Assembly: GCA_013397935.1 (NCBI GenBank)
Contig: VZRN01001126.1
Coordinates: 313,481 to 377,480, forward strand
DNA length: 64,000 nt
Direction of reading: 5' to 3'
Origin: Dasyornis broadbenti
Taxonomy: Eukaryota; Chordata; Aves; Passeriformes; Dasyornithidae
Part shown: piece by piece, positions 1 through 10,587 of the stretch
Numbering within the stretch: position 1 is the stretch's first letter
Layout of the letters: every line of letters starts with the position of its first letter
The notes under the pieces: model-generated
What the model was told of the DNA's origin: nothing
Seen by the model: the letters and a program-made list of their open reading frames with translations, nothing else
Databases searched by the model: none
Position numbers and translations under genes: made by a program

Positions 1-459
1 ATCATTAGCTTATGAAAATCAAGGCCTAAGAACAAAGCGAACTGATCTTTCCCCTTCGCAATGGGATGCTAACAAAGAAATATGAGCTACCAAGCTTGTC
101 TGAAAGCATTACTGGTGCTGCAGACCATCTCCTGTAGTGGTTTCACTGCAGATCCCAGAACATGACTGAAATGGGCAAAGGATAAAAGGGCCGAAATCTG
201 AGTACAATGGCATAATGAAGTAGGAGGGAGTAAAAAATGCTTACTGCTTCAGAAACTGGCCTTAAAATAAAAGCTGTACAGATCTGGTTATCCCTGCAAA
301 TAGAGGGCACCCTCCTGAGTTGTTTGAGTTTCACTTAAATTGTATGGTTTGTTTTTTTCCCAAATTTCTGGGGTTTCAATATTAAAGAGAATATTTGGTT
401 TTGATTTTCCCTTGCCAACATACGGTAGCAAGAATAAGATAGCCGAGCAACCTATGCAA

Positions 460-815
460 GAATCATAAAATATCCTGAGCTGGAAGGAACTTACTGAGTC
501 CAGATCAGGACACCCCAACAATCCCACCCTGTGCAGCCCTGAGAGCGCTGTCCAAAAGCTCCTGGAGCTCTGGCAGCCTCGGGGCTGTGCCCATTCCCTG
601 GGGAGCCTGGGCAGTGCCCAAAACCCTCTGGGGAAGAACCCTTCCCTGATCTGCAGCCTGAGCCTGCCCTGGCCCAGCTCCAGCCGTTCCCAGGTCCTGT
701 CCCTGATCCCGGAGCAGAGATTGGAGCTGCGCCTCCGCCGCCCCTCAGGAGGAGCTGCAGCCCCTGCTGAGGTCTGACCTCAGTCTGCTCACACCTTAGA
801 CCTTGCGGAACCACA
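460..815 (-). mobile_element. CR1 LINE 3' end (5'-truncated)
   Basis: On the minus strand this reads as the typical avian CR1 3' portion. It runs through a 'cttccccagagggt'-type block, an 'aggctccccaggga' block, a 'gctgccagagctccagg' block and 'cagggtgggattgttgggg', ending in 'ccttccagctcaggat' and a decayed attctatgattct tail near 460. It is 5'-truncated, as CR1 copies normally are, and carries no open reading frame. A short segment seems lost or altered near 495-505, where the 'gcagggccaggagt' block is expected. It lies in WNT7B intron 3 in the same orientation as the gene. Confidence 0.88.
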
Positions 816-1910
816 GGCTTTTCCCAGGTCAGGGTCAAGTTAGCCTATCAGAGGCAGAAAAAGTGCTTTCCAGCGAGGTTTACTGAGTTGGGGAAGAAAT
901 TCCTATAGCTGCAACTGCTCTGAAAGAAGAAAATCAGCAAGGCTGTGATGAGCTGGTGTTTTGTGGGCACTGGAATGCACTGTGGCACCTTCCTGTCTTC
1001 CACACTGATAGAAAACTTGACATCTTCTGCTGCAGCAGCAGCATTTCAGTAGCAGTGAGGAGATGAATGCATTATGGCATACTCCAGGGTCTTTTAGGAG
1101 TCTCCAGGGTTTCTCCTGTATCCACTTCAGGCCTATGGAGAAGGTCTTTTTCCAAAGGCCCCCAAATAAGATTTAAAACCTGTTCCGCAAATCAGGATTC
1201 AAAAAATCTATTGGTATTTAGGTGTGTTTGTAGATATGTATAAACATGCTTAGAAGTTGTGCTTCATGTTGCTGAAAAATGTTTGATTCTGTTGAAACTG
1301 GGTTCGTTTCTACAGCTTTCTCAACGTGCAGTTGCAGCTATAAGAACTGCAGCAAAATCCATCACAGGAGGTGGTTGGAGGCAACGTTTGCACCTCCACC
1401 AAGGAGCACTAAGATCTAAGGATTTCCAGGAAAGCACTGCCCATGGCTTCTGTCACCCCTGAGACACACCCCTCCCTGAGCAGTAAATCTGGGTGAAGAG
1501 TCCGAGTTTTGTCTCGCTCTACACACGTTTCTGCATCTTGCCTGAAAAGGCCAAGGGAGTCACTTGCTAGGAGAGTAGGAGGAGGTGAAATTCGTGAGGC
1601 TCCTTATTCTTCTGTGGGCTCAACACTGTGGGCACTGTCCCAGGGAGCCTCTGTTGTGCTCCCCTCACACACTGGAAAGTGTCATTGATCCTGAAAGACA
1701 GACATCACCCATCCCCATCTCCTGGCTGACATCTTTGTCAAATAAATGTGTATTTACATATGGACGTTTGTGTGTCTATGCAATAATTGTTTGCCTGTGT
1801 GTGTATTTGTTTGAGATGCTGATGTTTATATACATTATTATATACATTATATATATTAATAGACACTGTCTGGCAGCCTCTGTAGTACAATCTTCAACTT
1901 TATCCTGTCT

Positions 1911-1913
<3 letters not shown>

Positions 1914-1947
<34 letters not shown>
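1914..1947. repeat. 34-base T run
   Basis: Thirty-four uninterrupted T, the longest homopolymer in the window. On the minus strand it is a poly(A) preceded immediately by AATAATAAA-type sequence (1948-1955), so it could be the tail of a minus-strand retrocopy. I recognise no parent gene and no clear target-site duplication. Confidence 0.95.
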
Positions 1948-1949
<2 letters not shown>

Positions 1950-3633
1950 TATTTTGCTGTTGTCTTTCTGAAGGTCCAGCTTTGTGATTCATTTTGGTGA
2001 GCAGAAACCTGATTTCACTGTTGTGTTTTTTCAAAGGTTCACACTGTTTGTGATGGTGAGAGGACTTGGAAATGCAAGCCATGCAGGCTGGAAAAAGCAG
2101 AAGTTTCAAAAAGTATTAATTCATGCTCCTGAAGCCGATCTCACAGGTTTTTCTAATTTTTTTGGAGGCTTCTCTCATGAATGTGGAATGCTTGGGGTTA
2201 CAACACTGAGCAGAGGCCCAATCATCAGGTAGTTAAATTCCTGAATGCTATAATTTGTGTGCCCACAGTCAGCTGTGGGTATAAAATTGTGCCCAAAACC
2301 TTGGAGGTCAGGGAATACAAGGCCCAAGCTAAGCAGATTCTAAGCAATATTTTTCCCCCCTCTTTCCACCCAGATGCTGCCGAGTGCCCCTCCTTGCTGA
2401 CAAGGCCAGCTCTGGCCCTCCCAGAGCAATGTCTCCCTGCCTGGGCTCTCGAGCAGCTCCCACTCGCCAGGGAGGTGCCGCAGGAGCTGGCAGAGGTGGC
2501 CGGATCTGACCCTGTTTGCTCAATGCTCTGAATGAAGAGCAGCTAACATTCTGCTTCCTAAATGTCCCTCCAGCTCAGCAAAATTCCCATCAAAGCTCTG
2601 ACCCTGAACCTTAAAGGTACTTATTTACTCAAATCTAAGACACTATGCCAAGCTAGGTGCTTAATTAAAGATTGAAAATCATTAGCTCATATAAGCCACT
2701 CTCTCAGCAGTTTCATTTGTCATATGTCAGTGCCTGGTATCTAATCTTGAATGGTTTACAGCAAGATCTACCTCCCAGAGCAAATTCCCATCGTTGGGCT
2801 GTGCTGCCTCAGACTAATCATAGGAACATTCCTCAGGTCCCTTTTCCACATACAGGCCCACTCCCACCCCAGTACGATCTTGCCAAGCAAAATTTTCTAA
2901 CTACTGCTACTTTGTTAAATGAATTGTGAAATAGAACGTTGAAGCTTTCTTAATCCCACATCTTTTTATACCTATATAAATCATACATTTAAAATGCAAT
3001 TTGAGGGCTGCCCGCTGCCAGTTAAGTAGAAAAAGACTTGGGAAGACAGAAATAAAACAAAACGATATTCAAGAAAAGAAATTCATTTCTTCAAGTTCCA
3101 TATCGAGACCCAACTGCATAACATCAGATACAGTCTCTGTACATATTAAAAATCCTATCTGGATAAAGATTGTAATGACAATAGCAACATTCTGTGTGCG
3201 TGGCTTGCCCTTGCTGGTTTGTGTTTTCCTTAATGGAAATGCACATTGTTGGACCAGATGCTGAATGTAACAAAATCCACACAACTTTTTGACTGAAGTA
3301 TCAAAAAGAAATAAAAGACTTTAAGAGTTTTGCCTCATCAAATATGCAAGTGATCAACTTTTGTTTTGGGTAATAACTGCCAAAAGAGACGGATTCTGGT
3401 CACAAGATGTCACCACTCCTTTGATGCTCGTGCAGCTGCAGCCACGAGAGCTGATGGCTTGCTGATGATGTGTGGGCACTGGCTAACCCAAGACTCAGTG
3501 CAGCCTGGGGTCCACCACTGCTGACAAAATGCTGATCTTGTGGACCCATCTGGGAATCCAAGCTGAGTTTGTTTGGGTTTGGTTTTTTATCTTGGATAGG
3601 CAGGGGTGTAACTAAGATTAGTAGGGTGTAATG

Positions 3634-4384
3634 CTACTCCTCTAATACAAATGTCCTGAAATTATTCTTTGTTAATAGCACGTCACAGAGCCCAGAATGG
3701 AGCAGTTCTTGCCATGTCTCCTTGGGCTGTGCCCAGCCCTGTGAAGAGGGAGCATGGAGCCAGCAGGAGAGGAATAGGGGTACTGCAGCTGCATGGTTTT
3801 CTTTCTGCTCCTCTGTGAAGCTGCTCCATCGAGCATCACAACAGCATTTGTATTCTGTGGGATGTGGGATGAGGAACGGAATTACTGTGTTTGCTCCCCT
3901 TGTCACATTCCTACTTTTCTTATTGTTTTGTTTACGGGGAGCAGGGAACCTCCTCTTTGCAGCAGTCAGTATCCAGACACAGCTTGAGGCGGCTTTTCCC
4001 TGGCCCTGGCCAGAGCTCAGCAGGGCTGGGGACCCCCGAGGTGCCAAGAGGCATCAATTCACCTTCTCCCCTCCACTTGCCTCCCTGGGTAAGGCTCCCT
4101 CTTCCATGGTGCCCCCACTTCATGCATTGGAAAAGCCGAGGAAGGCCCACTGCACTCTTTACACGAGTTCTCCTCTTGGCTACCAGGGAAATTAACCCGG
4201 TATTTTGGGACCTGCTGCCAATCAGATGGATGTCCCTACCGTTACGAGGATGAACAATATCTTCATCCATCAGTGGTTCTTCTCTGCTTTCTAGAAGAGA
4301 AAATGGCTGTTTGAGCAATAAACTGTTGCAATTGGCTAAAACTTTCTGAATCTTGTTTTCACAGTGAAACGTTGTAAAAAGCAA
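3634..4384. other. region open in several frames on both strands; no gene recognised
   Basis: Frames of 120-157 codons overlap on both strands here (plus 3722-4195 and 3891-4253, minus 3634-4047 and 3932-4384). None resembles a known protein, and simultaneous openness in several frames points to composition, not selection. Confidence 0.4.
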
Positions 4385-5485
4385 TAATCTTCAGAAGCAT
4401 CCTCCCCAAAGTGTGCTTGCAATGCTCCACTCTCTTTTCTATGGAATTTGTTGTAAGGCTTAAAGGTAAAAATTTAAATATCACCTGAAATAGTTAAAAA
4501 TATTTTACTGGTAGTTTTATTCTGTCAGGCAGAACAGATGTGTCAGGTTTGAGATCGTGCAGTGATATTTCATAGATGTTTAAAACATGTCTTGCATGCA
4601 TTACATGGTATGCACGGGCACACATATTTCTTGAATAAAACCATTTAGCAAGTCCTAAAATATTTGGCTATTCCCCCCTCTAATTTTAAAGCGAAACGTT
4701 CAAGAAGTAGGGTAGTACCAGATGTAGCTGCTGGCAGTGTGTGTTGAGGGTGTGTTTCTGGAAGAAAAAGATAGGCTAGCAAATCCAGCCCAACTGGAAG
4801 CAGGAGATCTATCCTCATGAGATTTTGAGCCAAAGCTTGCATATTCAGGACATATGGATAAGCCCTTAGTTATCCATCTAACCCACCCAAGCTGTAACAC
4901 CAAACTTTCTGAAATTGGATTTATAGATCTGTCTGCAAATCAGTTTAAGTGGGAAAATGGAAAGCATGGCATGAAGCACAACTTTTGAAAGCTTTTCTTT
5001 CAGGAGTGTCCACAAGGGATCTGCAGTGAAATAATTTGTCGCTTTTAGAGAAAGAAACTTTCAGCAAATGATGTACTCGAGGCTGTAAAACCTGGAAAGT
5101 CACATTCTTTACATTGCTAGAATGACTTAGGAAACAAAGTCACATTTTAAAGACTATTTTAGGCTTATAAGAGCACAAAATTAGTTGGCTTTCACGTTTG
5201 AAGCTGGGATTCAGCCGCCACTGCGGCTTCAGAACATTTCACCCAGATTCTTTTTCTGGGCATTGCTTTTTGTCTTTACGTCCTGTCAGGCGACCGTGTG
5301 GGCAGCCTGCAGCACATGAGGGCATGCTGTGCATCTCACAGGAGCGAGGTGATTGATTATCAGGCTCCATGGGAGCTGGAGGGAGCTAACGCTCTTACAT
5401 AATATATGCACAGACAATACATATAAACATGTAAAATAGCCATCATTACGTGCACACAAACTACCCATATTTATGTCTGTGTATG

Positions 5486-5530
5486 TATCATATCATATCA
5501 TATCATATCATATCATATCATATCATACCA
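5486..5530. repeat. (TATCA)9 microsatellite
   Basis: Eight perfect TATCA units and one TACCA, embedded in AT-rich sequence. Confidence 0.97.
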
Positions 5531-6682
5531 TAATATGTAATATAAATGTTATGTATATATAATTAATGGTAATCAATAAACCACCTCATTAGTTTTTCTA
5601 CAGCCAAAGCAAGTCAGAAAAAAACCCCCTTCCCAGTACCACAGGGCTGTTGCACCAGAAACTGTGAGAACAAGACACGGCTTACATGGAAATGTTGTCC
5701 CAAGTAATTGAATCATCTCTTCTGAAGAGAGCCTGAATTATTTGTTTTTTCCCCACACCCTTATTGCTTCAAATGTAAAATAAGCTGTTGTCATCATCCA
5801 GGCATTTTAAAAACACAACGGGAAGAACCCATGGCCCTTGCAAAGGAGTAAATCCTGGGATGGTATCAGGCTGAGCCGCAGGCAGCCGGGGTGATGGGTG
5901 TGTTTCTGGAAGGGCCAGCTTGTTCTCCACATAACCACAGTCACTGTCTATCCTGAGAGCTTAATTGATTGATAAACTGACAGAAACATTTCTACTTACT
6001 GGTAAAAGCTGCAATCTGCTACCAATTTGTCAGTTTGTTCTTCTAACTCACCCCATAAAAACAAACAGAAAGCCCCATTTTTGTAAATGAGATTCCCCAT
6101 TGGAGACAGTCATTGTTTTGAAGCTTTCAGTTGAGATTAATGATGTGTGTTCCCAGATGTTACTCTAAGTTCATTTATCCCAGAATAAAGATACTTGTTT
6201 CTAAAGCTACATAGTAGAAAGCTGTCTCATAAAACAGCATCAAAGCTGACTTAGTTTGTTGTCATTTAATTTTTTATTACTCTGACAAAGTTTTGTCCAC
6301 AGATCTCTCTGTAATCTTTCAGATTTGCAACGAGCCATTCTTTCAGAAACCTTTCTGTTAGACTTACACTAGTCCTCCTTTGGGGGCTTGTTTTCATTTA
6401 CCACTCTCGTGCTTTCCATCCCAAATCATAGCAGATGTTTAGAAACTGATGGGGAGGTTTGTTCCTCCGCTCTTTCACACCGTGTGGTGCCTCTTTGCTG
6501 CAAAGCATAAATCTTCCATCAGGAGTGTCTTGTGTCACCAGGAATCCGTGAGCACTTATTTATTCTGAATGACACCAATGGCAAAATTATGATTTGTTCA
6601 CTGGTGCAGTTTATTGCAAATTTATCAGAAATTTTGCAAACATGCCATTAGCTGAAACAATTCTTAGAAATGCAGTGCAGAG

Positions 6683-6696
6683 CCACTAGGGGATGC
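6683..6696 (+). promoter_or_regulatory. CTCF-like motif
   Basis: CCACTAGGGGATGC agrees with the CTCF core CCASYAGRKGGCRS at 12 of 14 positions, in plus orientation. Motif only; no occupancy evidence. Confidence 0.35.
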
Positions 6697-7737
6697 AGTG
6701 TGGGGCAGCTGGGGGATTCGTTCCTTCCACAGTCATCAGAAGTTCCCTGAGAAGCCTAAATGCCATCTTTTTTCCAAGGAGATAATTTGTCAGAGTTTTG
6801 TACTGAACATCTCAGCCCTAGACTCAAGTAAGAGATCCCCCAAGGCTGTTTTCCCCCTCATCTGTTTGGGAAGGTTGTGCAGTTATTTATGCTGCTTTTT
6901 CCACAAAGAGAAATTCCTCTGGGCTCTGTTCTTAGCAACAGTGAAACACCTGCAGGCCAGCTTTCGAGGGCATTCCTGTGAGAGCAGAATTTTAGACTCC
7001 TACGGCTGTAGTGACAAACCCCTCTGGCTCGTGTGTGGGACAAGTGCTGGGAGAAATTGAGGCTGGGCGAGATTTCTGCCCCAGCCCATGAGAAAGTCCT
7101 TGTGATGGGATAAGAGAATATTCAAATAAATGCTTGGGGGGGGGCAAAACTGGTGGCCAGAGTCTTGACTAACGATCCTAGCAATAAATTTCTGGCCACC
7201 TGGTAGACATCCAGTGAGGTCATCAAGGGCCTACCACTGGCTTCAGAGCAAGTTGGAAATAATTGTAGGTGGGGTTGGGAGCTCTTCATGCCCTTTTTTC
7301 CTCATGTTTCTGTCTTAGAAGTCTCCGAGATTTATAGAGACTGAAGTGAAGGTAGCAGATTTATTGGCTAAAAATTGTCCTTAGCTCCCTCAAAAAGCCA
7401 GTTTGGTATGACCGAAAAAGAACTGCAGGCCTTAACTTTACAGATGTGAGTGATGGTTTTCTCAATGGTGAAAGTGCTGCAAAATCTCTGCAGGAAGCTA
7501 CAAAAGCATGTATTTCTTGTACAGTCTTGTCATTACCACACTAATGTTGAAAATACTATTTGAGAACTTCTGAAGCAATGAAGGATTTTCAAACTGAACT
7601 GAGTTGCCTGTGTTTTCCTTCTTACCTTTTATTCCTTTTCATAACATGGGTAAAACATCCTTACTTTGGTTCTCGACAATAGCAGTCTCAAACCAGAAGC
7701 TTGGCTCCAAAGTGTTTCCAGATTTTCATTCAGCCTT

Positions 7738-7775
7738 GCCCATTCTGTGATTCTGTGATTGCTTCTGTGATTTCT
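7738..7775 (+). repeat. short ATTCTGTG-type tandem, possible CR1 tail scrap
   Basis: Three near copies of an 8-9 base unit (ttctgtgat) lie close together. This unit is the terminal repeat of avian CR1. No CR1 body precedes it, so this may be an orphan tail or a simple local duplication. Confidence 0.35.
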
Positions 7776-8703
7776 GACTTGAGTGTGAGCAAGCACCAAG
7801 TGGAGGATGTCACAATGACCTTCAGGAATAAGCAAAGTCTCCTGGTTTCAGATTTTGTGTCAGGCTCACAGTCCAACCCAGCCCTACCAAGGACGCCCAA
7901 AACTGCCAGATTTCAGGTGAATGTAGGTCAGATTTCAAGCGGGCCTGGATTCTCAGAAGGGACTTGTGATTTCACACTGAAATTGCTGAAAACTCTGTGA
8001 CTGTTTTTGTAAGGGTCCAACCTAGAAACTCAAAAAGTATATCCTAGGTTCCAGAGTTTTGTTCTAACCTTGTTTCAGTCAGTCTTGAATTCAGAATGTC
8101 TAATCTATACAAATAGCAAATTATCTCAGAAGAACCAAAATCACTAAATATTATATACTGTATAACTTTGAATATTCATTTCAAGAGTATGTATATCATA
8201 ACACCAACATTATTTCTAAACATGACCGTCAAAACCACCTTTTATATTAGCACATTCCTCTGGATTTGATGGGTTGTACTTAACAACAAAAAGCTACACC
8301 GAATCCTTTCAGTCATCCTTAGCTTTTGAAAACAATACAATGAATTAATGAATAGCTATGGGTATAACTAACTACTGAAAAATGCCAGCAACAAAGAATG
8401 TGAGTAAACTTCAAAATACTATTTGTATTTTTTAAAAAATTCAAAAAGGAAAAAAATATACTGTCAGTATTGACAAGCCTTTTTATTCCTTTCTTAAAAT
8501 ACAAAAGTGAGTGTTATAATTTGTTTTTTGCAAGAACATTTGCAAAAAAAAAAGTTTTTTAGGATTGTTGAACAAAATTCATTTGCATGAGTGCTGCTAC
8601 CAGAAATATCTGTTAAAAATGGGCTTCTTTGGTTTTCTTATGTCCCTCTGCTTATGGAATTCTGATGAAAAGTAAAATATAATGTGCTTAATAAGAATCA
8701 GCA

Positions 8704-8775
8704 ATGTGGTCTGGTGGTTACTGGGCTGTATTTAGAATTGGGGGACCCATGATCAGTGCCTGGTTCACATAATGA
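8704..8775 (+). mobile_element. weak tRNA-SINE-head-like segment
   Basis: The segment 'gtggtctggtggttactggg' followed by 'gacccatgatc' and 'gcctggttcaca' resembles the A-box/B-box head of amniote tRNA-derived SINEs (tctagtggttagagc ... tgggttc). The B box is poor and no tail is recognisable. It is not an intact tRNA: I could not form acceptor and anticodon stems. Confidence 0.25.
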
Positions 8776-9285
8776 GCTCTTTCTGTCCTCGGGACTTCAC
8801 TGCTCTCCATCTCAGCATCTGCCTTTGCTCCTTTGTCCCTCTCTCACACCTCAAGTGTGACGTGTTCCAAGCAGGACATGCACCAGCATCTCCACGGCGG
8901 TGGCACAGCACACATCGCAGAGGATGCCAGTTTAAGCAGGGATGATAATGCATCCGCAGTAATAAATGCTCCCTGGCAAGTTTAAGGGTTGGCTTCCATC
9001 TTCTTGTGCCTCTGAACACAGTTCATGATGCTGAGCTGAAATGCCCAGCCTGAAGGAAGGGATCAGACCTGGAGCTGGGCTTCCAAGGTGGTGCTCAACT
9101 GCTGTATGAGGTTCTTTTATACCCGTGGCAGCAATTTTTAGGAAAAAAAGCCTGAGCCTCTCGAGGCTGCTTTTCTGTTTGGCTCTTCAGTCAGCTGTCT
9201 CCTGCACATCTGGAGAGCTCAGTGTGAGCTATCACTGAAGGACTGATCCTGACTCTACATTTGAGATTCTGCCTCGCTCCCCACA

Positions 9286-9915
9286 TTGAGTTGCTGCAGT
9301 ATTTCCACCCCAAAGAACCCCTGCCCATATAGCACCTTCAGTTTCAGTGCACAGCCAGTGCAACTGAGGGCTAATCAGCAAAATCCAGGCAGTGAGATAA
9401 TTGCACTGTTTCTGTCACCACCAGCTCCACCCTCTCTGCCCAGTGCTCAGTGCAGGACTGAAAGCACACATGGTTTTAGAGGAGGAAATTTCGGTCTCAC
9501 TTTGAGGACTAGACGAGGAGGATTTTATTGGATTGCTCTATTGGTATATCGGATTTTTCTGCAACACTGGAGTGGAGGGCTTTCCCTAGGGGAAAGCACG
9601 TTGAAGGGTATAATCTCTCCTGAGGTAGGTACATATTATGGAGAAAGATTTGTTACATTTTTAAGGGACTTTGAGAGCTATGAGGATTGTTATTCAGTGA
9701 ACATAAATCAGCACAACTCCATGATGATTATTGTTTCCATGGCAAACAATTCAGTCATGGTTGTAGACGTGAAACCGATTCTTCTTACGCAGCCGTTTGT
9801 AGCCCACCACTTACAAAGGGACACTTGTGCATTTGCTAAGAAGTGCATTGTGCACTACTACGTGTATTTCATTAGAGCTGGGGTCAAATCAGTGGTTTGG
9901 GTTTGGCTGGAATAA
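9286..9915 (+). other. 209-codon open frame in intron 3, probably not a gene
   Basis: The frame begins at an ATG at 9286 and ends at the stop at 9913-9915, on the strand opposite WNT7B. The predicted product has no recognisable domain, no signal peptide and no repeat pattern. From a uniform stop frequency a frame this long is expected roughly 0.3 times in a window of this size, so chance explains it. The 3' third contains the motif cluster at 9730-9750 and could instead be conserved non-coding sequence. Confidence 0.3.
9730..9750. promoter_or_regulatory. inverted ATTGTTT/AAACAAT pair around CCATGG
   Basis: ATTGTTT and AAACAAT are perfect 7-base arms around ccatggc. The left arm holds a SOX-type ATTGT, the right side TGGCAAACA fits a forkhead site, and the centre (GTTTCCATGGCAAAC) also resembles an RFX box with one extra base on each side. 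Motif only. Confidence 0.3.
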
Positions 9916-10315
9916 ATATCTGGAAGTGCTGTGGGAGTTGAGCAATGCAGACACTCAGTTCTGTCCCATCACAGGCCCCAACATCCCTTGCTAGATATTT
10001 TGCAAATCAGATGAAAAGCGGTGATTTGTCATTATGCCAAACAGATCCAGCAGGGTCCTCCCTGTTATCGGGGGGGCTGGAAGGAAGGCTTAGAGAGCAG
10101 AAATTTTTAGAGAAGTACCCATAACATGGCCAGCTCTGAATTTAAAAAAAACAGCAAAAAAATGTGAACAATAGATGCCATTTGGTGACGTGATGTGGGT
10201 GCAGGATAGCATCAGAGAGAGGGGTGAGTTCTCAGGGAATGCCTCCTGCCACCAAGCCAGCCTCCCCCCCGTCCTCCAGCACACACATCCCCATCCCTCA
10301 TCCTTTCTGGAATAC

Positions 10316-10587
10316 CTTTCTTCCAGCCTCATTGTTGTGCAAGTTCATCAGCCTCCGTGCATTCTTTTTGATTTCTCGGGCATCAACAAACCTCCGGGAG
10401 AACTCAATGCCGTATCTGATATCCGCAGAGCAGCCTCCCCACTTCCAGCCCTCCTCCTGGTTGTAGTAGCCCTGTTTCTCTCGGTCACAGCCACAATTGC
10501 TGAGGTTGCCCTGGCTGCAGGCGGCCGTGACAGCGTGTGCAACCCCGGCAGCAGTAATGGCATAGGTGAACGCAGCTTCCCTGCTTC
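10316..10587 (-). CDS. WNT7B: WNT7B coding exon 3 (internal exon, partial gene)
   Basis: This is the third coding exon of the same Wnt ligand, about residues 101-190, part of the alpha-helical N-terminal domain. The minus-strand frame reads SREAAFTYAITAAGVAHAV, then TAACSQGNLSNCGCDREKQG, YYNQEEGWKWGGCSADIRYG, FVDAREIKKNARRLMNLHNN, EAGRK. Cysteines at about 123, 131, 133 and 152 match the conserved Wnt disulfide set, and NLS at about Asn127 is a known WNT7 glycosylation position. ITAAGVAHAV and SRRFVDAREIKKNARR are WNT7B-like; WNT7A differs there. The acceptor is ttctctccacag (intron side from 10588), and two bases (ga) finish the split Gly codon from exon 2. The exon is exactly 2+270 nt and ends on codon AAG before GTATTC, a donor that departs from consensus at +4 and +5. 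The downstream exon carrying the Porcupine-acylated serine is not in the window. Reading on past the donor gives a short unrelated tail and a stop. Confidence 0.97.

Larger units (their letters stand above)
1..10315 (-). other. WNT7B: WNT7B intron 3, 5' part (3' end beyond window)
   Basis: This is intronic sequence downstream of exon 3 in the direction of transcription. No frame here encodes the expected exon 4 (motifs such as the CHGVSGSC lipidation loop or the C-terminal cysteine cluster), so the intron is longer than 10.3 kb or exon 4 lies left of the window. Contents: a CR1 end at 460-815, a 34-base T run at 1914-1947, a TATCA microsatellite at 5486-5530, a CTCF-like site at 6683-6696, a possible CR1 tail scrap near 7742, a weak tRNA-SINE-like segment near 8705, and a 209-codon open frame at 9286-9915. 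In 827-1913, 1950-5480, 5540-6680, 6700-7735 and 7780-8700 I see only unique AT-moderate sequence with no supported gene. The stretch 8081-8700 is notably AT-rich. Confidence 0.85.

Noticed and set aside
9618..9640. let-7-like start (tgaggtaggt)
   Set aside because: The let-7 host gene is a neighbour of WNT7B in mammals, but only seven or eight bases match here and no hairpin is present.
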